This document shows, in pieces, positions 15,841 through 24,584 of a stretch of DNA of 64,000 bases (position 1 is its first letter; every line of letters begins with the position of its first letter). The notes below the pieces were generated by a model, which saw nothing but the letters and a program-made list of their open reading frames with translations, did no database searches and had not been told where the DNA came from. The stretch comes from Spartobacteria bacterium (lineage in GTDB: Bacteria > Verrucomicrobiota > Verrucomicrobiia > Chthoniobacterales > Chthoniobacteraceae). The stretch spans positions 1 through 64,000 of the forward strand of contig JAJPII010000047.1 of assembly GCA_021324825.1 (NCBI GenBank), written 5' to 3'. Position numbers and translations under genes: made by a program.

Positions 15841-18800
15841 ATGAAAAAATACCTCCCCCCGGTATTGGAACGCCTGTTCAAAGGTTGCGGGCTTTGCGGC
15901 CTGCTGCCGGCCCTCTTTTTAACGGCCGCGGCCAGCGCGGGCACTCCAAGCGTCGTTTCGGCGCCGGCCATCGATTACACTACTCTGCAACTGCCCCAGC
16001 CCGGCAGCTACGCTCTCCAGGTATTGACGCCGACGCTTCTGGAGATCGTCAACGTCAACAGCAAACAAGCCGATCCAGCGCGGGTTTCCAACTGGGATTT
16101 TATAGCGGCCAGCGGCACGGCCACGCTGCCCGCCGCGTCGGAATTCGCGGTCACTGTAAACAATGCTCCGGTGGCGGTCGCCGCCGTTGGTTTCAAGCGG
16201 CGTCCGCTCTATGCGCCGCTCGTTCAGTACGATCTGCGAATCGATAACCGGCTGTATCTGCAACTCGCCAGCCCGGTTTCCAGCGGGCAAGCCGTGAGCG
16301 TCGCCAACCCGGATGCGACGCTCTGGCCGTCCAATCTCAGCCTGACGGGGACGTTCGACCCTTTGCAATACAGTCCCGCGATCCACGTGAATGAGGAGGG
16401 GTACCATCCCCAGTTCCCCAAAAAGGCGATGGTCGGCTACTACCTCGGCAGCTTTGGCGAGATGCCTGTTCCCTCGGGCGCCTTCACGCTTGTCGATACG
16501 CATACCGGCGGGGTCGTCTATTCGGGAACGCTTACCGCGCGGCAGGATAACGGCTGGATATACCAGGCGACGCCGTACCAAGGCGTGGTTCAGGCGGACT
16601 TCAGCGGTTTCAGCACCCCGGGCCAATACCGTCTGATGGTGGACGGCCTGGGCGGTTCCCTCGCCTTCTCCATCGACCCCGGCATCGCAATGGATTTCAC
16701 GCGGGCCTATGCCTTGGGGCTTTACCACCAGCGTTGCGGGACGGCGAACGCGCTTCCTTACACGCGGTTCATACACGGCGCGTGCCACACGGCGCCGGCG
16801 AGCATACCGGTGCCCCAATCCTCCTTCGCCAACACCTGGAGCATGATCGCCAGCGAGGCTACGACAAACCCGGACCCTCTCCAGACCGCCCCGGCGTTGA
16901 CCAGCGCTACCGCGCAACTCTATCCGTACGTCCTTGCCGGAACCATCGACGTCAGCGGCGGTCACCACGATGCCGGCGACTACAGCAAATACACGACGGA
17001 CAGCGCCCAGATGATCCACATGCTCGTCTTCGCCGCCGATAATTTCCCGGGCGCGGCCGCTTTGGACAACCTCGGCATACCCGAGAGCGGCGACCAGAAG
17101 AGCGACCTCCTCCAGGAGGCGAAATGGGAGGCCGATTTCCTCGCGAAAATGCAGGACACCGACGGCGGTTTCTTCTTCCTGGTTTACCCGCGCGACAGGT
17201 CTTACGAGAGCAACGTGCTTCCCGACCATGGCGACCCGCAGGTGGTCTGGCCCAAAAACACCACCGCGACCGCCTCCGCCGTGGCCGCGCTTGCCGAGAC
17301 GGCTTCGTCGCCTCTCTTCAAGAGTCAGTTTCCGAACGAGGCGGCTCTCTATATGCAGAAAGCCCAACTCGGCTGGACTTTCCTCATGAACGCCATCGCC
17401 GCCCATGGGAAGGACGGCGCCTACCAAAAGCTGACGCATTATGGAGACGAGTTCGGCCAGAACGACGAGTTGGCCTGGGCGGCGGCGGCGATGTATGCCG
17501 CCACAGGGGATACGACCTACCAGACCCAGCTCTTCCAATGGTACGACCCGTCCAGCACCGCCACGCTTCGCTGGACCTGGTGGCGGCTTTTCGAAGGCTA
17601 CGGCTGCGCGGCGCGCACATACGCCTTTGCCGCTTCCTCGGGGCGCTTGAACGCGAGCCAGCTCGACGCGGGTTACCTGGCCAAGTGCGTGGCCCAGATT
17701 CAGGCCGCGGGCGATGACGGCTTGAGCCGTTCCAGCGCCAGCGCCTACGGGACGGCTTTCGACAGCGAGTCCAAGCGGTTTCAGACCGCGGGCTGGTACT
17801 TCAGCCTGGACAGGGCGTTCGACATCGCGGTCGCCTACCAACTCAACCCAAAACCGGAATACCTCGACGCGATTGTCACCAATATGAACTACGAGGGGGG
17901 GTGCAATCCGTTGAACCTCTCCTACATCACCGGCATCGGTTACAAACGGCAGAGGGAAATCGTCAGCCAATACGCGCAGAACGACCAGCGCATCCTGCCG
18001 CCGTCCGGCATTCCGCTCGGCAATATTCAGTCGGGGTTCGCCTATCTCAACAACTACGGAACGTCGCTGGGCGCCCTCACGTTTCCACCGGATGGCGCCA
18101 CGACGAACATGTACCCGTTCTATGACCGGTGGGGCGATTCCTACAATACCACCACGGAGTTCACTATCGTCAACCAAGCCCGCGGGTTGGCCACGCTGGC
18201 CTTCCTGGCGGGGCAGACCCAGGGCTTCGCGCAGTCCTGGAACTCGGCCGCGGCGACCATCAACGTGCCCAGTTCTTACGTGCCTGTGAACGCTCCGATC
18301 ACACTCACGCTCCAATCGCCCCTGGACACCACGGGGGCCGAAGTGGTGTGGGAAGCGCAAGGGCAGGAACCCGTGCGCGGGAGCGCCTCCTACACCTACA
18401 CTCCGGCCACGACCGGCCTGCAATGGGTCGAAGCTGAACTTCACTGGATCGACGGGCGCCGGGCCTTCGCCACGGCCGGATTCGCCACGTACATCCCGAA
18501 TAACGACGCCCCCTTTCAACCGGACGGCAACACGATAGCCCTCTATCATTTCGACACGGACTACTCGGACGCCAGCGGCAACGGCTACACCATGACGCCG
18601 GCGGGCAACGTCAGCCTTGCCGCGGACAACACGGGCTGGTGCAGCAACCCGGTCGGCAAGGTCGCGCGTTTCCACGCGATAGGAGACACCCTCAGCGTAC
18701 AGATCCCCGACGCGGTCATCATGCCCGGCAGCACGCCGTCGCCCGTCACCTTCGAGTGCCACTTCTATCCCCGCGCCTACAAGGCCTACAGCGTGGCCAA

Positions 18801-19134
18801 TCAAAACGTCATCTCCCTCTTCCAAAACTACGACACGTCGCTCGTGGTGCAGGATGGCAAATGGAACAGCCCCGCCGTGCCGGCCGTGCTCGCCGGGGCG
18901 CTGACCCCGCTCACCGCCGCCCAATGGAACAGCCTCGTAACCCTGAACACGTGGCACAAACTCAAGCTCACGCTGGACGCAACCGGCCAGTTCACCGTTT
19001 ACATAGACGGCGTCCAGGCCGCGACAACCTCCGCCGCGGGCATGAACTTCAAACGCACAACGCCTTGGACGCTCTCGCTCGGGAACTTCGACGGCGATGT
19101 CGATGAAGTCCGGGTCAGCAATATCGTCCGGTAA
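15841..19134 (+). CDS. Secreted GH9 endoglucanase with C-terminal LamG/concanavalin-like domain
   Basis: 1097 residues. A signal peptide (FKGCGLCGLLPALFLTAAASA) precedes a beta-rich region to about 180. A CelD_N-type Ig-like module follows at about 185-285 (INVNEEGYHP-like HVNEEGYHPQFPKKA). The (alpha/alpha)6 GH9 catalytic domain spans about 290-800: the nucleophile-side Asp pair is in GGHHDAGDYSKY near 373-384, and the proton-donor Glu is in TTEFTIVNQARGLATLAF near 772. A linker Ig-like segment (about 805-880) and a LamG-like jelly roll (about 895-1090, TIALYHFDTDYSDASGNG) end the protein. It would hydrolyse beta-1,4-glucan outside the cell. ATG 15841 is preferred because the signal peptide follows directly. 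Its stop abuts the convergent response-regulator gene without a spare base. Confidence 0.9.
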   Translation: MKKYLPPVLERLFKGCGLCGLLPALFLTAAASAGTPSVVSAPAIDYTTLQLPQPGSYALQVLTPTLLEIVNVNSKQADPARVSNWDFIAASGTATLPAASEFAVTVNNAPVAVAAVGFKRRPLYAPLVQYDLRIDNRLYLQLASPVSSGQAVSVANPDATLWPSNLSLTGTFDPLQYSPAIHVNEEGYHPQFPKKAMVGYYLGSFGEMPVPSGAFTLVDTHTGGVVYSGTLTARQDNGWIYQATPYQGVVQADFSGFSTPGQYRLMVDGLGGSLAFSIDPGIAMDFTRAYALGLYHQRCGTANALPYTRFIHGACHTAPASIPVPQSSFANTWSMIASEATTNPDPLQTAPALTSATAQLYPYVLAGTIDVSGGHHDAGDYSKYTTDSAQMIHMLVFAADNFPGAAALDNLGIPESGDQKSDLLQEAKWEADFLAKMQDTDGGFFFLVYPRDRSYESNVLPDHGDPQVVWPKNTTATASAVAALAETASSPLFKSQFPNEAALYMQKAQLGWTFLMNAIAAHGKDGAYQKLTHYGDEFGQNDELAWAAAAMYAATGDTTYQTQLFQWYDPSSTATLRWTWWRLFEGYGCAARTYAFAASSGRLNASQLDAGYLAKCVAQIQAAGDDGLSRSSASAYGTAFDSESKRFQTAGWYFSLDRAFDIAVAYQLNPKPEYLDAIVTNMNYEGGCNPLNLSYITGIGYKRQREIVSQYAQNDQRILPPSGIPLGNIQSGFAYLNNYGTSLGALTFPPDGATTNMYPFYDRWGDSYNTTTEFTIVNQARGLATLAFLAGQTQGFAQSWNSAAATINVPSSYVPVNAPITLTLQSPLDTTGAEVVWEAQGQEPVRGSASYTYTPATTGLQWVEAELHWIDGRRAFATAGFATYIPNNDAPFQPDGNTIALYHFDTDYSDASGNGYTMTPAGNVSLAADNTGWCSNPVGKVARFHAIGDTLSVQIPDAVIMPGSTPSPVTFECHFYPRAYKAYSVANQNVISLFQNYDTSLVVQDGKWNSPAVPAVLAGALTPLTAAQWNSLVTLNTWHKLKLTLDATGQFTVYIDGVQAATTSAAGMNFKRTTPWTLSLGNFDGDVDEVRVSNIVR

Positions 19135-19614
19135 TCAAAAACCGCGGTCATCATCATCCGGCGGGACGGGACGATCACCCCCCCTGGACAATGCCGTTCC
19201 ATGTTGAAGCCAATAGAACTTTCGGCCTTCCGGCGAGAGTTTCCCCAGGCTGTCCACAATCCCGATCAACTCCCCAAAACCGCCGGACTTCACCAGCATC
19301 TTCTTGACGTCCAAATCGTGGTATCGACGTTCATCTTCCGCGGAAACATGGGCGGAAAAGACGATCACTTTTCCCGCCAGACAGATCTCCCGCAGTTGTC
19401 GCACAAATTCGCAACCGGACATTCCGGGCATTTGGTGATCGGTGATGATCAACTCAAACGGCGTTTTCGCCCGTGCGACGCATCGCAGGGCTTCGCTTCC
19501 GTCTATGGCTGTCGTCACCTGGTGCCTGGAGCGGCTGATACGGCACGAAAGGATGGACCTGACACCGGACTCATCGTCTACGACCAGGATATTCACTCGT
19601 TTGAAAAGGAGCAT
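19135..19614 (-). CDS. Single-domain response regulator (CheY-like)
   Basis: 159 residues: a receiver domain at about 6-125 and a 35-residue tail. The acidic pair DD is in ILVVDDESG, the phospho-acceptor Asp in LIITDHQMPGMSG, the conserved Ser/Thr in VIVFSAH, and the Lys in KKMLVKSGG. The Lys is followed by Ser rather than the usual Pro. There is no DNA-binding output domain, so it acts through protein contacts or as a phosphate sink. No sensor kinase gene lies beside it. The gene is convergent with GH9 and ends one base after it. Confidence 0.87.
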   Translation of the reverse strand: MLLFKRVNILVVDDESGVRSILSCRISRSRHQVTTAIDGSEALRCVARAKTPFELIITDHQMPGMSGCEFVRQLREICLAGKVIVFSAHVSAEDERRYHDLDVKKMLVKSGGFGELIGIVDSLGKLSPEGRKFYWLQHGTALSRGGDRPVPPDDDDRGF

Positions 19615-19834
19615 TGGTCATGCCATTTTCCATATTTTTAATAATTACCACTCTTACGTTCATCGCCTCACGCCCCATTCCAGCAGTTTGGCATAGTAGG
19701 CCGAGCGGCGTCTCATGATCGCTGTCGCGAGGACCAGCTCGTCGGAGTGCGGCTGCCGTCCGTGTGAGCGGCGCCTCAGGAAGCAGACTTCTTCCGCGCC
19801 CACCGATTCGAGTTGGACGCTCGTTTTCTAGGTC

Positions 19835-20040
19835 GAATGCACCCGGAAACCGCCAAGGAAATACGGCACGCGCGGATGTTTTTCGCGACCGCTTCGCCCA
19901 TTTCCGCGGTCCCCACCGAGCGGCGCCCCGGTTCCATCACGTCGGCGGTTCGCACCCCCTCTTTCCAGCTTTGCCGCAACGCGTTCACGATCGCCCTGAA
20001 GATCGCGCGCCGCGCCGTGATTCGTCTGAAAAACGCCCCG
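19835..20040 (-). pseudogene. C-terminal fragment resembling isopropylmalate/isocitrate dehydrogenase
   Basis: The minus strand reads AIVNALRQSWKEGVRTADVM then EPGRRSVGTAEMGEAVAKNI. This matches the C-terminal consensus of LeuB/ICDH-type beta-decarboxylating dehydrogenases (helix, G-R-T-x-D, G-x-x-x-V-x-T-x-E-M-G). No upstream part of the enzyme is present and no normal start exists, so this is a remnant or displaced tail. Ends are approximate. The rest of 19615-20112 holds nothing I can support. Confidence 0.45.
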
Positions 20041-20112
20041 GCCCGCTGGCGGGGACCGTAACAAGCGGCGTCCGCCAGCGTCAACCCATTGCGTCATGTG
20101 AAGGGACGGCGG

Positions 20113-22779
20113 ATGTTCCTTTGGATGATCGAGGTGAATTATGACCGCGGAGTGGAGTTGCCTCGGCACGGCCTGTGGCTGGACCCGCGCGACCGGAAAC
20201 CGTTCGCCTTCATCTCGCACGCGCACAGCGATCACACGGGAACGCATCCTGAGATCGTCACTTCCAAAATCACTTCGCTCCTCATGGCGGAGCGCATGCC
20301 GGGAGGGCGGATCGAGCACATCCTGCCATTCGGCGAGCCGTCGCGGATTCACGCGATGCGGATAACGCTGCTTCCGGCGGGGCACATCTTCGGCTCCGCG
20401 CAGTTCTTCCTGGAGGAAGAGGGCGGTTCGCTCCTGTACACAGGCGACTTCAAACTTCGCCAGGGGCTTTCAGCCGAAGCCGCGCAATGGCGGCAGGCGG
20501 ACACCCTTATCATGGAGACGACGTACGGCCTGCCGCGTTACGTGTTTCCGCCAGCGGAAGAGATCGTCTCGCAAATGATCGCATTCTGCCGGGAGACGCT
20601 GGAGGAAAACGCCGTGCCGATCCTGTTGGGATACTCGCTTGGGAAGTCCCAGGAGATTCTTTGCGCGCTCTCGCGGGCTGGGCTGACGCCGATGCTTCAC
20701 GGCTCCGTCCACCGGATGACGGAGGTTTACCGCAAGCTGCGGCCGGACTTCCCGCCGTACCTGAAATACGACGCGGAAAATGTCGCGGGCAAGGTGCTGA
20801 TATGCCCGCCCAACGTTATCCGGTCGTCGATGATCCGGAAAATCAAGGCGCGCAGGACGGCCATTCTTTCCGGCTGGGCGCTGGACCCGGGGGCGGCGTT
20901 CCGCTACCAATGCGACGCGGCGTTTCCGCTCTCCGACCACGCCGACTATCCCGATCTCCTCCGGTACGTGGAATTGGTGAAGCCGAAGCGCGTCTATACC
21001 TTGCACGGGTTCGCCTCCGCCCTTGCGCGGGATCTCCGCGCGCGCGGAATCGAAGCGTGGGCCTTGAGCGAGAATGACCAGCTCGAACTGCGCCTGCCAA
21101 TCCCCGCGCGGGCAAACGGCATCGGCCCGTTCACGACGGAGGATTTGCCGGGCGACTCGGAATTCCTGCAATTCGTAGCGGTGTGCGAAAAGATCGCGGC
21201 GACGACCGGCAAGTTGAAGAAGACCGAATTCCTTCGCGATTACTTCAGGGCGCTCTCGCGGGAAAACCTGGCCATCGCCGCGATTTACCTGACGGGACGG
21301 GCTTTCCCCCAGGCGGACGGCGAAGCGCTGCAAACCGGCTGGGCGGTCGTGAAGCGCGCGCTTCTCGCCGTGAGCGGAATCGGCGAGCAGGAGTTTCGCG
21401 CGATCTCCCACGGCCATGGCGACGCCGGAAAGACGGCGTTCGAAGTTTTGCGGGGAAAGACGAAGCCCCGCGAATTTTCGCTCCTGGCGTCCAGGCAATT
21501 CTTCACGGCGCTGCGGCAAAGCCGGGGGCCGCTGGCAAAGACCGATCTCCTCGCGGAAACCCTCGGGCGGCTCACGGCGGCGGAAGGCCGGCATCTGGTG
21601 AAAATACTCACGGGCGACCTCCGCATCGGCTTGAAGGAAGGGCTCGTGGAAGAAGGGATAGCGGCGGCCTTCGGGCGGGACCTGGAGGAGGTGAAGCAGG
21701 CCAACATGGTGCTGGGCGACATCGGCGAAGCGGCGGCGCTCGCCGCGGAGAACGCGCTTGGCGCGGCGGCCCTTCGGCTCTTCGCGCCGATCAAGTGCAT
21801 GCTCGCCAGCCCGGAACCGAGCGCGGAGGCGATATGGGAGCGGCTGAAAAAAGACCCGCCGCAACCGGTCTGGGTGGAGGACAAGTACGACGGCATCCGC
21901 GCGCAGTTGCATCGCGATTCCAACCGCGTGGAAATATTCTCCCGCGATCTGCGCCGCATCACGGGGCAATTCCCCGAGATAAGGGACGCGGCGGCGCATC
22001 TGGACTCGGGCGTTATCTTCGACGGCGAGATCGTCGCGTTCGAGGCAGGGAGGAAGCTTTCATTCTTCGACCTCCAGAAAAGACTCGGCAGGCGGGACGC
22101 CGATCTCTTTCTTGGGAATGAAATCCCGGTGCGGTTCATGGTGTTCGACCTGCTTTGGAAGGACGGCGCGCCGCTCCTGAACGAGCCGCTGAAGGCGCGC
22201 CGCGCCTTGCTGGAGACGCTCCGGATGCCGCCGCTCTTCGAGGTCGTTCCGCTGCTGCAAGCGCATTCGGCCGGGGATATGGAAAACGCCTTCGCGGCGG
22301 CGCGCGGGCGTTTCAACGAAGGCCTCATCGTCAAGGACGGCGACACGCCGTACACGCCCGGACGCCGCGGCCTCGCATGGCTGAAATTGAAGAAGGAACT
22401 GGCGACGCTGGACGTGGTGGTGGTCGGCGCGGAATTGGGCCACGGCAAGCGCAGCGGCGTGTTGAGCGACTATACCTTCGCGGTCCGCGACGATGCGACG
22501 GGGGAGTTGCTCACCATCGGCAAAGCCTACTCCGGACTCACCGACGCGGAGATCGCCGAACTGACACGCCACTTCCAGGCGACGACTCTCGCGCGGCGCG
22601 GGCGGTATCGCGAAGTGAAGCCGGAGGTCATCCTGGAGATCGCGTTCAACTCCGTGCAGCCGAGCGAGCGGCACGGCAGCGGGCTGGCGCTCCGATTTCC
22701 CCGCATCAAAGCCATCCGCACGGACAAGACGCTCGCGACCATCGACACGCTAAGCTATGCGCGCAGCCTCGTGGAATGA
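20113..22779 (+). CDS. Fusion of metallo-beta-lactamase exonuclease and ATP-dependent DNA ligase
   Basis: 888 residues in one uninterrupted frame. Residues about 1-335 form an MBL/beta-CASP-like nuclease resembling the 'ligase-associated exonuclease': HAHSDHTG near 35, PAGHIFGSAQ, YTGDFK, ETTYGLP and a second SDHADY. Residues about 345-560 are the helical DNA-binding domain of archaeal/eukaryal-type ligases. The adenylation Lys is in EDKYDGIRAQ near 589, with IFDGEIVAF and GLIVKDGDTPY further on, and an OB-fold C-terminal domain to the end. It should trim and seal DNA breaks. In most bacteria these are separate genes in the LigB-helicase-phosphoesterase cluster. ATG 20113 has an AAGGGA sequence at a good distance; TTG 20089 is an alternative. 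Confidence 0.92.
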   Translation: MFLWMIEVNYDRGVELPRHGLWLDPRDRKPFAFISHAHSDHTGTHPEIVTSKITSLLMAERMPGGRIEHILPFGEPSRIHAMRITLLPAGHIFGSAQFFLEEEGGSLLYTGDFKLRQGLSAEAAQWRQADTLIMETTYGLPRYVFPPAEEIVSQMIAFCRETLEENAVPILLGYSLGKSQEILCALSRAGLTPMLHGSVHRMTEVYRKLRPDFPPYLKYDAENVAGKVLICPPNVIRSSMIRKIKARRTAILSGWALDPGAAFRYQCDAAFPLSDHADYPDLLRYVELVKPKRVYTLHGFASALARDLRARGIEAWALSENDQLELRLPIPARANGIGPFTTEDLPGDSEFLQFVAVCEKIAATTGKLKKTEFLRDYFRALSRENLAIAAIYLTGRAFPQADGEALQTGWAVVKRALLAVSGIGEQEFRAISHGHGDAGKTAFEVLRGKTKPREFSLLASRQFFTALRQSRGPLAKTDLLAETLGRLTAAEGRHLVKILTGDLRIGLKEGLVEEGIAAAFGRDLEEVKQANMVLGDIGEAAALAAENALGAAALRLFAPIKCMLASPEPSAEAIWERLKKDPPQPVWVEDKYDGIRAQLHRDSNRVEIFSRDLRRITGQFPEIRDAAAHLDSGVIFDGEIVAFEAGRKLSFFDLQKRLGRRDADLFLGNEIPVRFMVFDLLWKDGAPLLNEPLKARRALLETLRMPPLFEVVPLLQAHSAGDMENAFAAARGRFNEGLIVKDGDTPYTPGRRGLAWLKLKKELATLDVVVVGAELGHGKRSGVLSDYTFAVRDDATGELLTIGKAYSGLTDAEIAELTRHFQATTLARRGRYREVKPEVILEIAFNSVQPSERHGSGLALRFPRIKAIRTDKTLATIDTLSYARSLVE

Positions 22780-22815
22780 GTTGAATCGGGACGCGATTGT
22801 TGCGATCCTCTTGCC

Positions 22816-23898
22816 ATGAAAGCAGTCGCAGCGCACGCCCCCGGCCGGGTCGAACTACTCGGCAACCACACCGATTACAACGAAGGCTATGTCCTCTCCG
22901 CGGCGATAGACCGCGGCGTAACCCTGGAAGGACGCCGCACCGAAGACGACAGGATAACCCTGAACTCCTCGGCGATGGGCATGGCCGCCGTGGCGAACAT
23001 CAAGGATCTGCGCCCGGAAAAGACCTGGGGCGACTATCCGCTGGGCGTCGTGAAGTGCTTCCTGGACGAAGGCTTTCCCGTCGGCGGCTTCGAGGCGGAG
23101 ATCACGAGCGACCTGCCGGTCGGGGCGGGGCTTTCCAGTTCGGCGGCGATCGAAGTCGCGACCGCGACGCTCCTCGTGAAGCTCTTCGAGCTGGAAGTCG
23201 ACCCGCTGCGCATCGCCCGGCTTTGCCGCAGGGCGGAGAATGAATTCGTGGGGATGAATTGCGGCCTGCTCGACCAGGCTTCCTCCGTATTCGGGAAGGA
23301 GCATCACGCCATCTTCCTCGATTGCCGCTCCGAAACGGTGAAGACGGTCGCCTTCCCGAACGATCTCGCGCTGCTCGTCACGCACTCGGGGGTCAAGCAC
23401 GCCCTGGTCGGCGGCGAATACAACGAGCGGCGCGAACAATGCTTCGAAGCCGCGAAACGCCTGGGCGCCAGAACCCTTCGCGACGTCTCCCTGGAACAGC
23501 TGCTCGCGGCGCGCAACGACCTGCCGCCGCTGCTTTACAAGCGCGCCCTGCACATCGTCGGCGAGAACGACCGGGTGTTGCAAGGCGTCGAGTTTCTGAA
23601 AAACAACGAGGCGGAGCGGTTTGGGAAGCTGATGTTCGAATCGCATGAAAGCTCGAGGTTCAACTTTGAAAACAGCACGCCGGAACTAGACGCTCTGGTC
23701 GTCCTCGCGAGCAAGGAGGACGGAATCCTCGGCTCGAGATTGACGGGCGGCGGGTTTGGCGGCGCCACGGTTTCGCTCATCCGGCACGGAGCGGCGGCGT
23801 CCATCAAAGAAAGCCTCTCTTTGAAATACAAGGAGCTGACGGGAAACGATTGCGAGATTTATGTCTGCGACATCGCCCAGGGCGCTCGCATTCTTTAG
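22816..23898 (+). CDS. galK: Galactokinase
   Basis: GalK phosphorylates alpha-D-galactose at C1 with ATP, the entry to the Leloir pathway. At 360 residues it is slightly shorter than E. coli GalK. The signature GRVELLGNHTDYNEGYVL is at residues 10-27 (canonical GRVNLIGEHTDYNEG). The GHMP ATP loop PVGAGLSSSAA is near 101-111, the active-site Asp is in NCGLLDQASSVFG, and the third GHMP motif is SRLTGGGFGGATVSL near the end. In the signature, E-H is replaced by N-H; this variant occurs in the family but may affect substrate choice. The gene follows the ligase gene after 36 bases and overlaps the next gene by 38 bases. Confidence 0.9.
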   Translation: MKAVAAHAPGRVELLGNHTDYNEGYVLSAAIDRGVTLEGRRTEDDRITLNSSAMGMAAVANIKDLRPEKTWGDYPLGVVKCFLDEGFPVGGFEAEITSDLPVGAGLSSSAAIEVATATLLVKLFELEVDPLRIARLCRRAENEFVGMNCGLLDQASSVFGKEHHAIFLDCRSETVKTVAFPNDLALLVTHSGVKHALVGGEYNERREQCFEAAKRLGARTLRDVSLEQLLAARNDLPPLLYKRALHIVGENDRVLQGVEFLKNNEAERFGKLMFESHESSRFNFENSTPELDALVVLASKEDGILGSRLTGGGFGGATVSLIRHGAAASIKESLSLKYKELTGNDCEIYVCDIAQGARIL

Positions 23899-24526
23899 CC
23901 TCTTCGCCGGGGTCGCTCTGGCCGGGACGTGCCACGCCCAGCTCGTCTTTGAAAGAAAAGAGGCCGATCTGAAAGCGGGGCTTGCGGACACGCAAGTCGT
24001 GGCCAGATACCCGTTCCGCAACGCGGGCAAGCGCACGATCCACATCCTGGAGATCAGCACTTCGTGCGGCTGCACGACCGCCGCGCTGGAGAAAAGGACT
24101 TACGCCCCGGGCGAGAAAGGCGAGATAACAGCCGCCTTCACCGTCGGCAGCCAGATGGGGCTTCAGGACAAATCCATCTTCGTCGAAACCGACGACCGGA
24201 AGGCGCCTGTCATCACCTTGGACATGCGGATCGCGATTGCCAATCTGCTCGAAGTAAAGCCGGCGGCCCTTTACTGGGCGCCCGGAGACGCGCGCTCGCC
24301 CAAGGAGATAACCGTCAAGGTCTCGAACGAGCTGCCCGTCGGTGAAGTGACCGTGCTTTCCTCCGACCCGAATGTGAAGACGCGCATAACGCCCGTCGCG
24401 CCCGGCAAGGAATATACCGTCGAGGTCACGCCCGGAGGAAGCGCGACCGATGCGCTCATAACCGTCTCGGCCGATTACCCGCCGGGCACGCCGCGCTACT
24501 TCTACACCCGCGCCCGGGTGCGGTAG
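23861..24526 (+). CDS. DUF1573 periplasmic protein
   Basis: 221 residues with a signal peptide (LAFFSLFAGVALAGTCHA). The DUF1573 domain (about 30-125) shows the hallmark pattern: FERKEADLKAG, then RYPFRNAGKRTIHILEI, the STSCGCTTA cysteine turn, YAPGEKGEI and FVETDD. DUF1573 is an immunoglobulin-like fold of unknown role, common in Bacteroidota, Verrucomicrobia and Planctomycetes; the CGC pair may bind metal or form a disulfide. A second Ig-like half follows to residue 221. The start overlaps galK by 38 bases, so translation is probably coupled, though a functional link to galactose use is not evident. Confidence 0.82.
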   Translation: MSATSPRALAFFSLFAGVALAGTCHAQLVFERKEADLKAGLADTQVVARYPFRNAGKRTIHILEISTSCGCTTAALEKRTYAPGEKGEITAAFTVGSQMGLQDKSIFVETDDRKAPVITLDMRIAIANLLEVKPAALYWAPGDARSPKEITVKVSNELPVGEVTVLSSDPNVKTRITPVAPGKEYTVEVTPGGSATDALITVSADYPPGTPRYFYTRARVR

Positions 24527-24540
24527 GTGGGCGAATTGCA

Positions 24541-24567
24541 GGGGCGGTTGTGTCAACCGCCTCTACA
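24541..24567. repeat. Core hairpin of the dispersed repeat, between convergent genes
   Basis: GGCGGTTGTGTCAACCGCC with CTCTACAA flank is the same palindromic core seen at 30157-30189 and 55843-55869. It lies between the DUF1573 stop and the convergent gene's stop and could end transcription from both sides. Confidence 0.6.
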
Positions 24568-24584
24568 ACCAGACGGAGAAAGGC

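Noticed and set aside
15919-18957. A 1012-codon open frame opposite the GH9 gene
   Set aside because: The plus strand has a signal peptide and GH9 catalytic motifs. The minus frame is an Arg/Val/Gly-rich shadow.
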